Source: Ruania alba (GTDB lineage: Bacteria; Actinomycetota; Actinomycetes; Actinomycetales; Beutenbergiaceae). From it: 64,000 nt of DNA. A program made the translations under genes and the position numbers. The stretch covers positions 62,001 to 126,000 of the forward strand of contig NZ_FNTX01000001.1 in the NCBI RefSeq assembly GCF_900105765.1, read 5' to 3'. Of this stretch, positions 17,399 to 26,302 are shown piece after piece (within the stretch, counting starts at the first letter, position 1; the number at the start of each line of letters is the position of its first letter). Below the pieces are notes generated by a model. That model ran no database searches. It saw nothing but the letters and a program-made list of their open reading frames with translations, and was not told the origin of the DNA.

Positions 17399-18454
17399 AT
17401 GCCCGCCACGATGCGCGACGTCGCGAAGCTCGCCGGGGTCTCGGTGAAGACGGTCTCGAACGTCGTCAACAACACCTATCCGTATATCCGCCCGGAGACA
17501 CGGGCACAGGTCGAGGCTGCCATGGCCGAGCTCGGCTACCGGCTCAACGTGACCGCGCGCAAGCTACGCACGAACCGGACCGGCCTGATCGGCCTCGCGC
17601 TGCCCGAACTGCGCCTGCCCTACTTCGCTGAACTCGCCGACGAAGTGATCCGCAAGGCCGCCGATGTGGGCCTGAAGGTGATCGTCGAGCAGGTGGAGGC
17701 GGCCGAGCACGTGGCCGTGGAAAGCCTGGTCGGCTCGCACACCCATCTGGTGGACGGGGCGATCGTGGCGCCGGTGGGCCACGGTGACGTGCCCTCGCAG
17801 TCTGCGCCGCCCGGCTTCCCCGTGGTCGTGCTCGGTGACCACCGCATCGGCGACGACGTGGACCAGGTGTTCCTCGCCAACGCCCGTGGTGCCGAGCTGG
17901 TGATGGAGCACCTCATCTCCCGTGGGGCGCGCCGCATCGTGGCTCTGGGTGCCGACCGTGGTGTGGCCGTCGGTACCGAGGGGGAACGCACCCGCGGGTA
18001 TCTGAACACGCTGGCCCGGCACGAGATCGCGGTGGACGAGGCGCTGATCCGGCCCACCGAGGGATGGAGCAAGGCGGCCGGTGCCGCGGCGATCAGGGAT
18101 CTCACCGCCGAAGGTGTGGAGTTCGACGCCGTCTTCGGGTTCAACGACACCCTGGCTCTGGGGGCACTCGCGGAACTGCTCCGCGGGGGCCGCCGGGTGC
18201 CGCAGGACGTGCAGGTGATGGGCTTCGACGACATCGAGGACGCCCAGTACAGCGTGCCGGCGCTCAGCACCGTGGCCGTGGACCGGTCCCAGCTGGCTGA
18301 GCTCGCAGTGGGCATCCTGGTCCGCCGGTTGCAGGCAGTCGCTGACGGCGATGCTCACCCCGGCGAGGTCGCTCGCCCTGGTGCGGACAGTGCCGTTGCC
18401 TGGGACGCCATCGAGGTCCCGCCGCGACTGGTGCTGCGCGACTCCACCCGCTGA
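17399..18454 (+). CDS. LacI-family transcriptional regulator
   Basis: A 351-residue regulator with helix-turn-helix MRDVAKLAGVSVKTVSNVVN, hinge LGYRLNVTARKLRTNRTGLIGLALP and a sugar-sensor domain (VFGFNDTLALGALAELL; VQVMGFDDIEDAQYSVPALSTV). The start MPATMRD has GAAGGGAG upstream. It stands alone after the ara operon and before the sulfatase operon, 375 bp from the sulfatase gene. It is one of two candidates (with the ROK protein at 25120-26301) to bind the operators found there. Its own promoter shows no clear LacI palindrome. Confidence 0.92.
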   Translation: MPATMRDVAKLAGVSVKTVSNVVNNTYPYIRPETRAQVEAAMAELGYRLNVTARKLRTNRTGLIGLALPELRLPYFAELADEVIRKAADVGLKVIVEQVEAAEHVAVESLVGSHTHLVDGAIVAPVGHGDVPSQSAPPGFPVVVLGDHRIGDDVDQVFLANARGAELVMEHLISRGARRIVALGADRGVAVGTEGERTRGYLNTLARHEIAVDEALIRPTEGWSKAAGAAAIRDLTAEGVEFDAVFGFNDTLALGALAELLRGGRRVPQDVQVMGFDDIEDAQYSVPALSTVAVDRSQLAELAVGILVRRLQAVADGDAHPGEVARPGADSAVAWDAIEVPPRLVLRDSTR

Positions 18455-18751
18455 TCGTCGGGCGGCTAATGCCTGGTGCTGGTGCTGGTGCAGGTGGCGA
18501 CGTCGGTGTCGGTCGCGACAGCGCGAGGTGCCACTCGCCGTCGCATCCGGGCGCGAGGTGCCACTCGCCGTCGTTCCCACGCTCTCGAGCCGACGGTTGG
18601 TGACACCTGCCGACCACGCTCGACCGCCTGGGTGCCACGGCCCGTCGCCACCGGCCTGGGAGAGCGACGGGTTTCGGCACCTCGCGGTGGGGCACGGCGG
18701 CGGGGGAGCGGCTGGCGCGGTCACAGGTGTGTCTCACGTGCGAGATAGGGA
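18455..18751. other. Non-coding spacer upstream of the sulfatase promoter
   Basis: Nearly 300 bp with no credible coding frame separate the LacI gene from the sulfatase promoter. The spacer contains a 23-nt direct repeat (described separately) and several partly self-complementary GGTGCC/GGCACC and CGAG/CTCG motifs. No T-run terminator is visible. A structured leader, a small RNA or decayed repeats are all possible; none can be shown by eye. Confidence 0.5.
18521..18573. repeat. 23-bp tandem direct repeat, 30-bp period
   Basis: GCGCGAGGTGCCACTCGCCG followed by TCG occurs identically at 18521-18543 and 18551-18573, separated by 7 nt. Each copy can fold as GCGAG-N6-CTCGC. Two copies and a 7-nt spacer rule out a CRISPR array. 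Confidence 0.85.
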
Positions 18752-18805
18752 TTGACCTCACCAGAGGATCTGCGTATTCTCCCGTAGTACAACGGTGTAC
18801 TACGG
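18752..18805 (+). promoter_or_regulatory. Sulfatase promoter with palindromic operator
   Basis: A -35 element TTGACC (18752-18757) and -10 element TATTCT (18775-18780) are exactly 17 bp apart. Immediately downstream, 18782-18805 is a perfect inverted repeat: CCGTAGTACA, four bases, TGTACTACGG. It covers the predicted transcription start near 18787, where a bound repressor would block initiation. A near-identical site lies at 20471-20494. Confidence 0.85.
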
Positions 18806-18829
18806 ACCTGATGGAGGGTGACGACCGCG

Positions 18830-20434
18830 ATGAACCGGCCAGACGTGCTCGTGATCCTCGCCGACGACATGGGCTTCTCGGACATCGGCTGCTACGGCGG
18901 CGAGATCGAGACCCCCGTGCTCGACGGCCTGGCTCGGCGCGGTACCCGGTTCACCCAGTTCTACAACTCCCCGCGCTGCTCACCCACCCGGGCAAGCCTG
19001 CTCACCGGACTGCATCCACACCAAGTGGGGATCGGCATCCTCACCGGTGACGAGCGGCCGATCGGCTATCGAGGCGATCTCGCCGAGGAGTGCCACACGG
19101 TCGCCGAGCTGCTACGCGACACGGGCTACGGCACCTACCTCTCCGGCAAGTGGCACCTCTCTGCCGACATGAAGAACCCGTCGTCGTCCTGGCCTAACGC
19201 TCGCGGGTTCGAGCGCACCTTCGGCACCATCGAGGGCGCCGGTTCTTTCTACGATCCGGTCAGTCTTCGCCGAGACGGAGAGCTCGTCTCGGAAGCGCGC
19301 GAGAACGACGACTTCTACTACACCGACGCGATCGGAGCGGCAGGGGCGCAGTTCGTCGCCGAGCACGCCCGGGACCGGGCCGACGACCCGTTGTTCCTCT
19401 ACCTGCCGTTCACCGCCCCGCACTGGCCGCTGCACGCCCGCGAGGAGGATGTCGAGCGCTACTGCGGACGCTTCGACACCGGGTGGGACGAGTTGCGAGC
19501 ACAGCGTCGTCAACGATTGATCGCCGAAGGAATCCTCGACGAGTTCTGGCCGCTCAGCGAGCGCGACCCGGAGGTGCCCGCCTGGGAGGACGCGGGCGAG
19601 AAAGAGTGGCAGGCCCGGCGGATGGAGGTCTACGCCGCCCAGGTGAGTGCCATGGACCGGGCGATCGGCGCCGTCGTGGATGCGCTCGAGGCAGCCGGGC
19701 GCCTGGAGAACACCCTCATCCTGTTTCTCTCCGACAACGGCGGCTGCGCCGAGGGGCTCCCGCCCGGTGGGCACGACGGCTTCTGGGACCTGCCGATGAT
19801 CCCGCAGTCCACCCGCACCGGCGATCCGATGCGCTACGGCAACAAGCCGCAGATCTTCCCCGGTCCGGAGGACACCTACGCCAGCTACGGGCCCGAGTGG
19901 GCGAACCTCTCTAACACCCCGTTCCGGGAGTACAAGCACTGGGTGCACGAGGGCGGGATCGCCACCCCGCTGATCGCCCACTGGCCTGCCGGGCTCGGTA
20001 CCCCGGGCGACCTGTGCCGTACGCCAGCCCAGCTCGTCGACCTGCTCCCCACCATCCTGGACGCGACCGCGGCGGAATACCCGCTCGAGCGCGACGGTCA
20101 CACCGTCCCTGGTCCCGAAGGGGCCACTCTGCTGCCCGCGTTGCGTGGGCACGACCGCCCCGAGCGCCCCCTGTTCTGGGAGCACGAGGGCAACGCCGCC
20201 GTCCGGTCCGGGCGGTGGAAACTCGCCCGCAAATACCCCGGCGCATGGGAGCTCTATGACCTGCACGCCGATCGCACCGAGATCCATGACCTCGCTACCG
20301 ACCGCCCCGAGCTCGTCGCGGCACTGACCGCCGCGTATGAGCAGTGGGCGAGGCGCGTCGGCGTCATCCCCCGCGAGAACATCGTCGCCGGACGAGTCAC
20401 CGACTTTTCCGGACTGCCCTGTATCCATCCCTGA
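18830..20434 (+). CDS. Type I sulfatase (arylsulfatase family), cytoplasmic
   Basis: A 534-residue alkaline-phosphatase-fold sulfatase. Signature 1 is CSPTRASLLTG with Cys50, which must be converted to formylglycine by a separate maturase not seen here. Metal ligands include the DD pair in VLVILADDMGFSD and the later SDNGG. The N-terminus goes straight into the catalytic fold (MNRPDVLVILADDMG) with no signal peptide, so the enzyme acts in the cytoplasm. ATG at 18830 is chosen over GTG at 18818, which overlaps the ribosome-binding GGAGGG. It is first in a cluster with an ABC sugar importer and a GH1-like hydrolase, so it probably desulfates an imported sulfated glycoside. The exact substrate is unknown. 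Confidence 0.93.
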   Translation: MNRPDVLVILADDMGFSDIGCYGGEIETPVLDGLARRGTRFTQFYNSPRCSPTRASLLTGLHPHQVGIGILTGDERPIGYRGDLAEECHTVAELLRDTGYGTYLSGKWHLSADMKNPSSSWPNARGFERTFGTIEGAGSFYDPVSLRRDGELVSEARENDDFYYTDAIGAAGAQFVAEHARDRADDPLFLYLPFTAPHWPLHAREEDVERYCGRFDTGWDELRAQRRQRLIAEGILDEFWPLSERDPEVPAWEDAGEKEWQARRMEVYAAQVSAMDRAIGAVVDALEAAGRLENTLILFLSDNGGCAEGLPPGGHDGFWDLPMIPQSTRTGDPMRYGNKPQIFPGPEDTYASYGPEWANLSNTPFREYKHWVHEGGIATPLIAHWPAGLGTPGDLCRTPAQLVDLLPTILDATAAEYPLERDGHTVPGPEGATLLPALRGHDRPERPLFWEHEGNAAVRSGRWKLARKYPGAWELYDLHADRTEIHDLATDRPELVAALTAAYEQWARRVGVIPRENIVAGRVTDFSGLPCIHP

Positions 20435-20470
20435 CCCACCGAGACGGCGCCGCCGTCGACACTCATGCCC

Positions 20471-20494
20471 CCGTCGTACACCGATGTACTACCG
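20471..20494. promoter_or_regulatory. Second copy of the sulfatase-type operator
   Basis: CCGTCGTACA, four bases, TGTACTACCG repeats the operator at 18782-18805 with two mismatches between arms. It ends just before the GAAGGAG ribosome-binding site of the binding-protein gene. A clear -10/-35 pair is not visible. It implies separate control of the transporter genes by the same repressor. Confidence 0.75.
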
Positions 20495-20507
20495 AAGGAG
20501 AACAAGG

Positions 20508-21806
20508 ATGTCCCCCATCACCAACACCCCGACCGTCCGGCGACGCACCCTCCTGGTCGCTGCCGGAGCGGCCACCGCACTGACCCTCGCCGCCTGCTCC
20601 GGTGGCACCGACACCGGCGCTGACGGTGGTGGCGGTACCACCACCGTCAGCGTCTGGCACGGCTTCACCGAGGCCGACGGTGACGTGGTCAACCAGCTCG
20701 CCGAGGAGTTCAACGCCTCCCAGGACGACTATGAGGTCCAGGTGGAGGTGAACCCCTGGAACGTCATCACGGACAAGCTGCTGCCCGCCGTCTCCGCCGG
20801 CAACGGGCCGGACCTCGTGGTTCAGCCGGCCGATGCCGGCGAGGGATACGTGAACCAGGGCGTCTTCGTGCCGATGGATTCGTTCTACGACAATCCCGAG
20901 AACGAGACGGACAGCTACTACCCGCACGTGGTCGACTACGGCACCTTCGACGGCACCCACTACGCCGTCCCGATGGCGTACGGGCCGTTCTCGGTCTGGT
21001 ACAACACCGAGATGTTCGCCGAGGCCGGTATCACCGAGGAGGACATCCCCACCACATGGGAGGAGTGGATCGCCCTCGCTGACGAGCTCACCGTGGACGA
21101 GAACGGCGACGGCGAACCGGAGATCTACGGTCTCTCCCTCCCGGACGCGGACGGCATCTTCCTGCCGAGCTTCATCCAGGCCGGTGGCGGCTCCGTCTAC
21201 ACCGACGGTGAGGTCACCCTGGACACGCCGCAGAACGTGGAGACACTGCAGTGGTGGCAGGACGCCTACGAGGGCGGCTGGGGCCCCACCAACGTCACGC
21301 TCCCGGAGGCGGTGGACCTGTTCAAGGCCGGCAAGGCCGCGATGACGGTAATCGGTCCGTGGATCATCACCGGCGCGGAGAGCGTGGGGCTCGACATCGA
21401 CGTCTTCGAGATGCCTGGCGGGCCCGAAGGGGTCGTGACCCAGGCGGCCGCCAACTACTGGTGGCTCACCTCCCAGGCGGACGAGGAGACCACCGCTGGT
21501 GCCGAGGCGTTCCTGCGCTACTACAACTCACGCGACTCCCAGGTGCTCTGGGCCGAGCAGTCCTACTACCCGCCGAACCGCACCGACATCACCGCTGAGG
21601 AGATCGCCGACACCCCGTACGTCGGCACCATGATCGACCACACGGAGAACTCCTACATCCGCATGTACGGCATCCCCGGTGGGCTCACCGACGTCAATGC
21701 CGAGCTGTCGACGTTGAACACCACGGTCACCCAGGGTGGGGACCTCGCCGCCACCACCACCGAGACCGCCACCTCGATCGCCGAGATCCTCTCGCGCTTC
21801 GAGTGA
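20508..21806 (+). CDS. ABC sugar transporter, substrate-binding lipoprotein
   Basis: A 432-residue family 1 extracellular solute-binding protein. The N-terminus has a twin-arginine stretch (RRRTLLVAAG) and the lipobox LAAC with Cys30, so it is a Tat- or Sec-exported lipoprotein. The mature part begins TTVSVWHGFTEADGDVVNQLAEEFN and shows the usual PVVSAGNGPDLV-like and YAVPMAYGPFSVWYNTEMFAEAGI motifs of sugar-binding proteins. The ATG start has GAAGGAG seven bases upstream. It delivers ligand to the two permeases encoded next. An ATP-binding subunit is not encoded here; actinobacterial sugar importers often share MsiK from elsewhere. Confidence 0.93.
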   Translation: MSPITNTPTVRRRTLLVAAGAATALTLAACSGGTDTGADGGGGTTTVSVWHGFTEADGDVVNQLAEEFNASQDDYEVQVEVNPWNVITDKLLPAVSAGNGPDLVVQPADAGEGYVNQGVFVPMDSFYDNPENETDSYYPHVVDYGTFDGTHYAVPMAYGPFSVWYNTEMFAEAGITEEDIPTTWEEWIALADELTVDENGDGEPEIYGLSLPDADGIFLPSFIQAGGGSVYTDGEVTLDTPQNVETLQWWQDAYEGGWGPTNVTLPEAVDLFKAGKAAMTVIGPWIITGAESVGLDIDVFEMPGGPEGVVTQAAANYWWLTSQADEETTAGAEAFLRYYNSRDSQVLWAEQSYYPPNRTDITAEEIADTPYVGTMIDHTENSYIRMYGIPGGLTDVNAELSTLNTTVTQGGDLAATTTETATSIAEILSRFE

Positions 21807-21877
21807 CCACCGCGCCAGCGGGTGCCGGGCCGACCCAGAACGCCGGCCCGGCACCCTGGGCCCACCTTGGAGACCCC

Positions 21878-22843
21878 ATGACTACCTCTGCAGCACCCCC
21901 GGGCTACCGGGCTCCGCGACGCCTCGGCGGCGGGTCGCGCCCGGACAACTCCCGGCAGATCGCCGCCCGCGAGCGTGGTCGCACCCTGAGTGCGACGGCG
22001 TTCCTCGCCCCCGCACTTGCCGTGATCATCGCGTTCGTGTTCGTCCCGGCGTTCTCCGCCCTGCGCCTGTCCTTCACCGACGCCTCCGGGTTCGGTGAAG
22101 AGTCCTGGATCGGCCTGGACAACTACGTCACCGTCTTCACCGATCCGGCGACGCTGCGGGCCATCTGGAACACGATGCTCTACGCCGTGATGTACGGGCC
22201 CTTGGTGATCGCCGTGGGACTGGCGGCGGCCCTGCTGCTGAACCGCAAGGACGTGCCGCTGCGCGGGTTCTTCCGCACCGTGATCTTCCTGCCGTTCGTC
22301 ATCTCGATGGCGGTCGCCTCGCTCGCGTGGGCGTTCCTGCTGGACCCGAACCTCGGGCTCATCCCGTACTGGCTCGGTGGCCTCGGCATCAGCATGGGCG
22401 ATATCTTCGCCTCCACCACCTGGGCCCTGCCCGCCGTCACCGCCGTGGCGATCTGGAAGAACTTCGGCTACTTCATGGTCATCTTCCTCGCCGGGCTGCA
22501 AGGGATCCCGCGCTACCTCTACGAGGCGGCGATCCTGGACGGCGCCGGCGCCTGGCGGCAGTTCCTCGCGGTGACCGTACCCGGCCTGCGCGCCACGATG
22601 ACGTTCGTGATCGTGTTCGCGATCATCGGCGCCTTCCAGGCGTTCGACCAGATCTACATCATGACCCAGGGCGGACCGGACCGAGCCACCGAGACGATCG
22701 TCTACCGCATCTACACCGACGGGTTTCGCGACTTCCGGATGGGCTTCGCGTCCGCGCTGTCGTACGTCCTGCTCGCGATCACCCTCGCGCTCGGCCTGAT
22801 CCAGCTCCGGATCGGGACCAAACGTGAGAAGGACCTGGAGTGA
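21878..22843 (+). CDS. ABC sugar transporter permease (MalF/UgpA type)
   Basis: A 321-residue inner-membrane permease with six predicted helices, starting with FLAPALAVIIAFVFVPAFSAL. It carries the cytoplasmic coupling motif EAAILDGAGAWRQFLAVTVPGL (EAA-x3-G), which docks on the ATPase. The ATG at 21878 (GGAG upstream) is preferred; a GTG overlapping the previous stop at 21803 would add a non-conserved proline-rich leader. It forms the importer with the following permease and the preceding binding protein. Confidence 0.93.
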   Translation: MTTSAAPPGYRAPRRLGGGSRPDNSRQIAARERGRTLSATAFLAPALAVIIAFVFVPAFSALRLSFTDASGFGEESWIGLDNYVTVFTDPATLRAIWNTMLYAVMYGPLVIAVGLAAALLLNRKDVPLRGFFRTVIFLPFVISMAVASLAWAFLLDPNLGLIPYWLGGLGISMGDIFASTTWALPAVTAVAIWKNFGYFMVIFLAGLQGIPRYLYEAAILDGAGAWRQFLAVTVPGLRATMTFVIVFAIIGAFQAFDQIYIMTQGGPDRATETIVYRIYTDGFRDFRMGFASALSYVLLAITLALGLIQLRIGTKREKDLE

Positions 22844-23733
22844 GTGCCATGACCACGACGACGTCCCTCACCCCGGCGCGCACACCTCGCACGGGGAGCG
22901 CCCGCACCGCCCGCCTGCTCACCCAGTCCGGGGTGGTTGCCGGACTGCTGGTGTTCGCCGCCCTTACCTCGTTCCCCGTGCTCGTGGTGGTGCTCGCGGC
23001 ATTCTCCCCGGAGGCGGAGGTGCTCTCCTGGCCGCCGAACTTCATTCCCTCCCGGTTCACCTTGGAGAACTTCGACGGGCTCATGGGCAGGATTCCGGTG
23101 TTCGGCCAGTCCTGGAACTCGTTCGTCTTCGCCGCGGCCGTGACCGGGCTGTCCCTGGTGTTCAACTCTCTGGCCGCCTACGCGCTGGCCCGGATCCAGT
23201 TCCGCGGGCGGATCGCCATCTTCACCGTGCTGATCGCGATCATGATGGTGCCCTTCCAAGCGCTGCTGGTGCCGCTGTACGAGCTCATCTCCGAGATCGG
23301 CTGGGTGAACACCTATGCCGGCCTGGTGATCCCCAGGGCCGCCGACGTCGCCGGGATCTTCCTGTTGCGGCAGTTCTTCATCACCCTCCCGCGGGACCTG
23401 GACTCGGCCGCCCGGATCGATGGCGCCAGCGAGCTGCGGGTGTTCTGGTCGGTGATTCTGCCGAACGCCGTTCCTGCCCTGCTGACCATGTCGCTGTTCC
23501 ACTTCGTGAACAACTGGAACGACCTGCTCTGGCCGCTGATCATGACCAGCGACTCCAGCGTGCGTCCGCTGACGGCGGGGCTCGCGCTGCTGACCGGGTC
23601 CGCCACCGGTGTCGCCCCGTACGGGGTGATGATGGCCGGCTCCCTGGTGGCCATCCTGCCGCTGGTCGTGCTCTACCTCATCGTGCAGCGCCGCTTCATC
23701 GAGGGCGTCGCCATGACCGGCATGAAGGGGTGA
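22840..23733 (+). CDS. ABC sugar transporter permease (MalG/UgpE type)
   Basis: A 297-residue membrane protein with six helices, the MalG-like FTLENF stretch after the first helix and the EAA-like coupling loop SAARIDGASELRVFWSVILPNAVPAL. It ends GVAMTGMKG, the usual C-terminus of this subfamily. GTG at 22840 overlaps the upstream TGA, with AAGGA six bases before; ATG three codons later is an alternative. It is the partner of the previous permease. Confidence 0.93.
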   Translation: MSAMTTTTSLTPARTPRTGSARTARLLTQSGVVAGLLVFAALTSFPVLVVVLAAFSPEAEVLSWPPNFIPSRFTLENFDGLMGRIPVFGQSWNSFVFAAAVTGLSLVFNSLAAYALARIQFRGRIAIFTVLIAIMMVPFQALLVPLYELISEIGWVNTYAGLVIPRAADVAGIFLLRQFFITLPRDLDSAARIDGASELRVFWSVILPNAVPALLTMSLFHFVNNWNDLLWPLIMTSDSSVRPLTAGLALLTGSATGVAPYGVMMAGSLVAILPLVVLYLIVQRRFIEGVAMTGMKG

Positions 23734-23829
23734 CGCCACCCCTCCGGCTCCACCCGGACCCGCCGTCAGAAATCGCACATCCCTCTGCCGGCGACCACAG
23801 CCCGAACTTCGAGACCTTGTGAGGACCCC

Positions 23830-25083
23830 ATGACCTGGTACCAGGACGGCCGACTGCACTTCGGCGTCGGCGTCGAGGACACCTTCGTGCCACAGACCCG
23901 CCCGGGTGAGCGCGCGCTCGACGAGTACGAGCTCACCGAGCACTACACCCACTGGCACAACGACCTCGGTCTGGCCGCCGAGGTTGGTGCCGAGTTCATG
24001 CGCTGGGGGATCCCCTGGTACCGCATCAACCCGGCCCCCGGCCAGTGGGACTGGACCTGGCTCGACGGTGTGATGGCTCGGTTCGCCGAGCTGGGCATCC
24101 GGCCGATCGTGGACCTGCTGCACTACGGCACCCCGGAGTGGCTGGAGGGCGAGTTCGCCCACCCCGACTACCCGCAGCGGGCAGCCGAGTACGCCGTGGC
24201 GGTCGCCGAGCGGTACGCCGACACCGTCACCGACTACACGCCGGTGAACGAACCGATGATCCACGCCCGTTTCTGCGGTGAGCTCGGCTACTGGCCGCCC
24301 TACCTCACTGGTGAAGCAGGGCTCACCCGGATGATCGCCGCGCTCGCGGACGGATTCGCGCGCAGCCAGCACGGAATCGCCGAGGTGCTGGGTGAGCGGG
24401 CGACGTTCGTGCACGTGGACGCCACCACCCGCTTTGTCGGCGACATCGATGGTGAGCACGCGGACAAGGTGCGCCTGCTTCGGGAACAGGTCTACGCCGT
24501 CGAGGATCTCGTGACCGGACGGGTGCACGGCGACCACCCGCTGCTGGAGCACCTGCTCCGGCACGGGATGTCCGAGGACCTGCTGGACCGCCTCGCGGCG
24601 ACCCCGGTGTTGCCGGATGTGATGGGCGTGAACTACTACCCCCAGCACTCCACCACCCTCGTGCAGGACGGGCCCTGGCCCCGCGGCGGTTTCGTGGACC
24701 CCGCGCCCACCAGGAACGACGGCGTCACGGGCCTGGAGGAGGTCATCCTCGCCCACACCGAGCGTTACGGCGCCCCCGTGGCGGTCACCGAGACGTGCGT
24801 GACGGCGTCCGCAGCCGAGCGAGTGGCCTGGCTGGAGGACTCCGTGGCGCTGGCGCACCGCCTCCGCGCCGACGGCGTCCCGCTCGTGGGATACACATGG
24901 TGGCCCCTGTTCGACATGTACGAGTGGACCTACCGGCACGCCGACACCCCACGGGAGGCGTCGCTGCTCACGATGGGCCTGTGGGACCTGGTCGAATCAG
25001 AGCAGGGCTTGCTGCGCCGTCGGAACCCCGTGGCGGATGCGTTCCAGCGGCTCGCCACGGCCGACCGTGCCTCGATCGGATGA
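23830..25083 (+). CDS. GH1-like glycoside hydrolase
   Basis: A 417-residue TIM-barrel glycosidase resembling family GH1. The acid/base Glu141 is in the YTPVNEPMIHARF segment (GH1 NEP motif). The likely nucleophile is Glu321 in VAVTETCVTAS, where classical GH1 has TENG. Also seen are MRWGIPWYRINPAPGQWDW and VMGVNYYPQ. No signal peptide, so cytosolic. Typical GH1 enzymes are 440-480 residues; this is shorter and diverged around the nucleophile. It follows the importer by 96 bp and precedes the ROK gene, so it probably cleaves the imported, desulfated glycoside. Linkage specificity is unknown. Confidence 0.8.
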   Translation: MTWYQDGRLHFGVGVEDTFVPQTRPGERALDEYELTEHYTHWHNDLGLAAEVGAEFMRWGIPWYRINPAPGQWDWTWLDGVMARFAELGIRPIVDLLHYGTPEWLEGEFAHPDYPQRAAEYAVAVAERYADTVTDYTPVNEPMIHARFCGELGYWPPYLTGEAGLTRMIAALADGFARSQHGIAEVLGERATFVHVDATTRFVGDIDGEHADKVRLLREQVYAVEDLVTGRVHGDHPLLEHLLRHGMSEDLLDRLAATPVLPDVMGVNYYPQHSTTLVQDGPWPRGGFVDPAPTRNDGVTGLEEVILAHTERYGAPVAVTETCVTASAAERVAWLEDSVALAHRLRADGVPLVGYTWWPLFDMYEWTYRHADTPREASLLTMGLWDLVESEQGLLRRRNPVADAFQRLATADRASIG

Positions 25084-25119
25084 CCCACCGGCCAGCGCGC
25101 TGACCGATACGGTGGGGCT

Positions 25120-26301
25120 GTGGAGACATCTCCGACCCGCGAGGTGGCGAGCGAACGCACGGCGCTCCTGCGGTCCACAGCGAGCGCGCCGCGCGTAGTG
25201 TTCACGACCATTCTCACCCGGAGCCCGATCAGCCGTATCGATGTGGCCCGGCACACCGGACTGTCCCAAGCTGCTGTCACCAAGGCCGTCTCCCCGCTGA
25301 TGGTGGCCGGGCTGGTCGCCGACTACCCGCAGGCCCGTCAGCAGGGGAGGGCAGGGCGTCCGGCGAGCCCGGTGACGGTGGTGCCCGAGGCGCTGGTGGT
25401 GATCGGTGTGAAGGTGAACACCGACGAGGTGATCGCCGTGGCCACGGACCTACGTACGGAGGTGCTGCACCGTGCGAGGCTGTCACTGACCTCGCCCGCC
25501 CCGGAGGCCGTGGTGGAGGCGATCGCCGCTGTGTGCGACTCACTCAAGGGTGCTCTCGGATCGGCCACGGAGGTGCTCGCTGGGGTCGGCGTGGCCGTCT
25601 CCGGCGACGTCGATACCGACACCGGTGTGGTGCGCGAATCGGCGCTGATGCGCTGGACCGGGGTGGACCTCGGGGCTCGGCTGCACCGACGGCTCGATCT
25701 GCCCGTGGTGATCGAGAACGACGTTCGTGCGCTCACCTTCGCTGAGCACTGGTTCGGGGTGGGAGTGGGCACCCAGTCCTTCGCGATCGTCACGATCGGA
25801 CGCGGGATCGGCAGCGGGCTGCACGTGAATGCGGAAGTGATCGAGGGAGCCTACGGCGTGGCGGGGGAGATCGGCCACCTGCCGCTCGGGCCCCCGCAGC
25901 GGCTATGCTCCTGCGGCCGTCGCGGATGTGTCGAGGCAGTCGCCGGTACTGCCGCGATCGTGGCGGCGGTGTCGGCCGCGCACGGGCGCGCGATCACGAT
26001 TGAGGAGGCCGTCACGCTCGCCCACGACGGCGATCCGGCCGCGAATGCCGCCTTCGGTGAGGCGGCCACGGTGATCGGGACCGCCATCGCCAGCCTGGTG
26101 AACCTGATCGGTCCCGAACTGGTGATCATCGGCGGGGAGGCGGTGCGCAACTTCGACCTTTTCGATGCTCAGCTGCGCGCGGCGTTCGCCGCGCATGCGT
26201 TCGGCGCTGCCGCGGAGTGCCGGATCGTGGTACGTCCGCACTCCTTCGAGGATTGGGCCCGTGGTGCTGCTGCCGGGGTGATCCGCTCTCTCGTGGCGTG
26301 A
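25120..26301 (+). CDS. ROK-family transcriptional regulator
   Basis: A 393-residue repressor of the NagC/XylR/Mlc group. It has an N-terminal winged helix (ILTRSPISRIDVARHTGLSQAAVTKAV) and a sugar-kinase-like ROK domain with GVGVAVSGDVD, VIENDVRALTFAEHW and the zinc-binding GEIGHLPLG...CSCGRRGCVEAVAG. The GTG start has no strong ribosome-binding site. It is the last gene of the sulfatase-importer-hydrolase cluster. It is a prime candidate for the repressor that binds the GTAGTACA/TGTACTAC operators upstream of the sulfatase and binding-protein genes. No such site precedes its own gene. Confidence 0.92.
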   Translation: METSPTREVASERTALLRSTASAPRVVFTTILTRSPISRIDVARHTGLSQAAVTKAVSPLMVAGLVADYPQARQQGRAGRPASPVTVVPEALVVIGVKVNTDEVIAVATDLRTEVLHRARLSLTSPAPEAVVEAIAAVCDSLKGALGSATEVLAGVGVAVSGDVDTDTGVVRESALMRWTGVDLGARLHRRLDLPVVIENDVRALTFAEHWFGVGVGTQSFAIVTIGRGIGSGLHVNAEVIEGAYGVAGEIGHLPLGPPQRLCSCGRRGCVEAVAGTAAIVAAVSAAHGRAITIEEAVTLAHDGDPAANAAFGEAATVIGTAIASLVNLIGPELVIIGGEAVRNFDLFDAQLRAAFAAHAFGAAAECRIVVRPHSFEDWARGAAAGVIRSLVA

Positions 26302-26302
26302 G

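Noticed and set aside
18521-18573. Possible CRISPR array
   Set aside because: Only two repeat units with a 7-nt spacer and no cas genes nearby.
22711-24939. A 742-residue open frame antisense to the permease and GH1-like genes
   Set aside because: It spans several real genes on the other strand and has shadow-frame composition with no recognisable domain.
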